Of a stretch of DNA of 7,793 bases, positions 6,773-7,793 are shown piece after piece. The notes under the pieces are model-generated. The model saw only the letters and a list, made by a program, of their open reading frames with translations, made no database searches and had not been told where the DNA came from. The DNA is from an uncultured Planctomycetaceae bacterium (GTDB taxonomy: Bacteria > Planctomycetota > Planctomycetia > Pirellulales > UBA1268), in the NCBI GenBank assembly GCA_903949225.1, contig CAJAYZ010000387.1:1-7793 (forward strand), written 5' to 3'. The position numbers were made by a program, and so were the translations under genes. The first letter of the stretch is position 1. Every line of letters begins with the position of its first letter.

Positions 6773-6778
6773 TAGAAT
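6773..6778 (+). promoter_or_regulatory. -10-like hexamer upstream of the second protein kinase
   Basis: TAGAAT (5 of 6 to TATAAT) lies 62 bases before the second kinase ATG, in a gap otherwise very GC-rich. No clear -35 hexamer is seen 16-18 bases upstream. The placement resembles the TAGGAT site before the first kinase. Confidence 0.4.
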
Positions 6779-6840
6779 GCGAAAGGCGGTGACGGGGCAT
6801 CTGCGCCGCCGGAAAGGTTCGAGATCTTGGGGAACGCGCG

Positions 6841-7793
6841 ATGGACCGCCAGACGACCGACGACGAGCGGAAACGCGACACCCGGTCAACCGGCTTCGGT
6901 GAACCCGGGGCCGGTGTCCCTGGCGGCGATCGCCGGCCCCCGCCCGACGCCCCCACTGTCGCCGTGAGAAGCGTGTCGAACGGAGCCATTCCCTCAGTGG
7001 CCTTCGCCAGCGGCATCGAGTTCGAGACCGGAGCCGGCATCGAGTCGTCGGCCGCGCTACCGGCGTCGGTCGACCATACCCTCGAACTCCATCGCTGGTC
7101 GGACAGCAACGCCTCCGGAAGTGCGGCCGGCACCGTCGCGCCCGGGCCGGGAGACGACGCGCTCGCAGGTGTCGGCTCGGCTGCGAGCGGCAGCCGCTAC
7201 CGGGTGGTGCGGGAGATCGGCCGCGGTGGCATGGGGATCGTCTACGAGGCGTGGGACGTGTTCCTCGAGCGCCCCGTGGCGATTAAGTCGCTCCAGGTGT
7301 GCGGCGACCGGCCGGCCCAGCTGCGACGCTTTCTCCGCGAAGCGAAGATCGCCAGCCGATTGAACCATCCCGGCATCATGGCGGTGCACGAGTTCGGGAT
7401 TACCGATGATGGCCGCGCCTACATGGTGATGAGGCTCCTGCGCGGCCAGACGCTGCGGCAGATTCTCGACGCCAGACGCGCCCCTGCCGACGATCAGCCC
7501 CGGCTCCTTGCCGCCTTTCTCCAGGCCTGCCAAGCGGTCGCCGCGGCGCACGATGCGGGGGTCATCCACCGCGACCTCAAGCCCTCCAACGTCATGGTCG
7601 GCGAGTACAGTCTTGTAACGGTCATGGACTGGGGGCTGGCGAAGGTGCTCGCCGAGCGGGAAAACATCGATCAAGGGGGTCTGCACGAGTCCCCCGGCGA
7701 CGCGCTGCACACCGTCTGCGGGACCCTCTTTGGCACGCCTGGGTATCTGGCGCCGGAGCAGGCTCGAGGGGAGACCGAGGCGATCGACCGCCG
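6841..7793 (+). CDS. Ser/Thr protein kinase paralogue, truncated by window edge
   Basis: The frame stays open from the ATG at 6841 to the last base (317 complete codons, no stop), so the gene runs out of the window. Residues 1-118 are a low-complexity extension. The kinase domain starts near 119 with GRGGMGIVYEA (127-137), VAIK with Lys149, helix-C Glu167, HRDLKPSNVM (243-252, catalytic Asp245), DWGLAK (263-268) and GTPGYLAPE near the end. From residue 119 to 270 it is identical to the upstream kinase at about 128 of 152 positions by hand count. The activation segment is 2 residues shorter and differs in sequence. A C-terminal PAS domain is expected by analogy but is not visible. The start has GGGGA (6829-6833) 7 bases upstream. 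It probably acts in the cytoplasm on unknown substrates, separately promoted from its neighbour. Confidence 0.92.
   Translation, partial: MDRQTTDDERKRDTRSTGFGEPGAGVPGGDRRPPPDAPTVAVRSVSNGAIPSVAFASGIEFETGAGIESSAALPASVDHTLELHRWSDSNASGSAAGTVAPGPGDDALAGVGSAASGSRYRVVREIGRGGMGIVYEAWDVFLERPVAIKSLQVCGDRPAQLRRFLREAKIASRLNHPGIMAVHEFGITDDGRAYMVMRLLRGQTLRQILDARRAPADDQPRLLAAFLQACQAVAAAHDAGVIHRDLKPSNVMVGEYSLVTVMDWGLAKVLAERENIDQGGLHESPGDALHTVCGTLFGTPGYLAPEQARGETEAIDR

Noticed and set aside
4665..7133. Very long minus-strand open frame (822 residues)
   Set aside because: It lies antisense to the lipid kinase end and to the whole first protein kinase, both clear by motif. Its sequence is Arg/Pro/His-rich without any family pattern. 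Long antisense frames are common in GC-rich genes.
7057..7710. Minus-strand open frame opposite the second kinase
   Set aside because: It is the same antisense shadow seen opposite the first kinase, and it resembles that shadow only because the kinase genes are paralogous.

Overview
The window looks like chromosome from a GC-rich planctomycete, probably Pirellulales-like. This is an inference. It rests on the Hanks-type kinases whose metal motif reads DWGLAK instead of DFG, the style of the small ECF sigma factor, the large sugar isomerase and the overall base composition. No rRNA, tRNA, CRISPR array or transposase gene is visible.

Layout. Positions 1-77 form a palindromic element predicted to fold as an outer stem enclosing two hairpins. 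A strong intrinsic terminator (105-141, minus strand) follows. It ends a minus-strand sugar phosphate isomerase/epimerase-like gene (166-1338). A 371-base divergent region separates that gene from a plus-strand pair: an ECF sigma factor (1710-2261) and a small one-membrane-segment protein that overlaps its stop codon by 4 nt (2258-2728), a candidate anti-sigma factor. Convergent to this pair lies a class V PLP-dependent enzyme (2770-3915, minus) that lacks the cysteine desulfurase catalytic loop. Divergent from it by 70 bases is a clear YegS-type lipid kinase (3986-4903, plus). The right part holds two tandem Ser/Thr protein kinases. The first (5067-6698) is complete and carries a C-terminal PAS domain. 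The second (6841 to the window edge) is cut off inside its kinase domain.

How the genes may work together. The sigma factor and its overlapping partner are a plausible transmembrane signalling pair. The two kinases are paralogues, about 84% identical over the N-terminal 152 residues of the kinase domain, with unrelated low-complexity N-terminal extensions. They look like a recent tandem duplication that may sense different inputs. TAGGAT/TAGAAT -10-like hexamers lie upstream of the lipid kinase and both protein kinases, which suggests separate transcription units. Nothing in the sequence ties the isomerase or the class V enzyme to the signalling genes.

The most noteworthy items are the kinase-PAS tandem pair, the sigma/membrane-protein couple without a recognisable zinc-type anti-sigma motif, and the structured palindromic element at the left edge.
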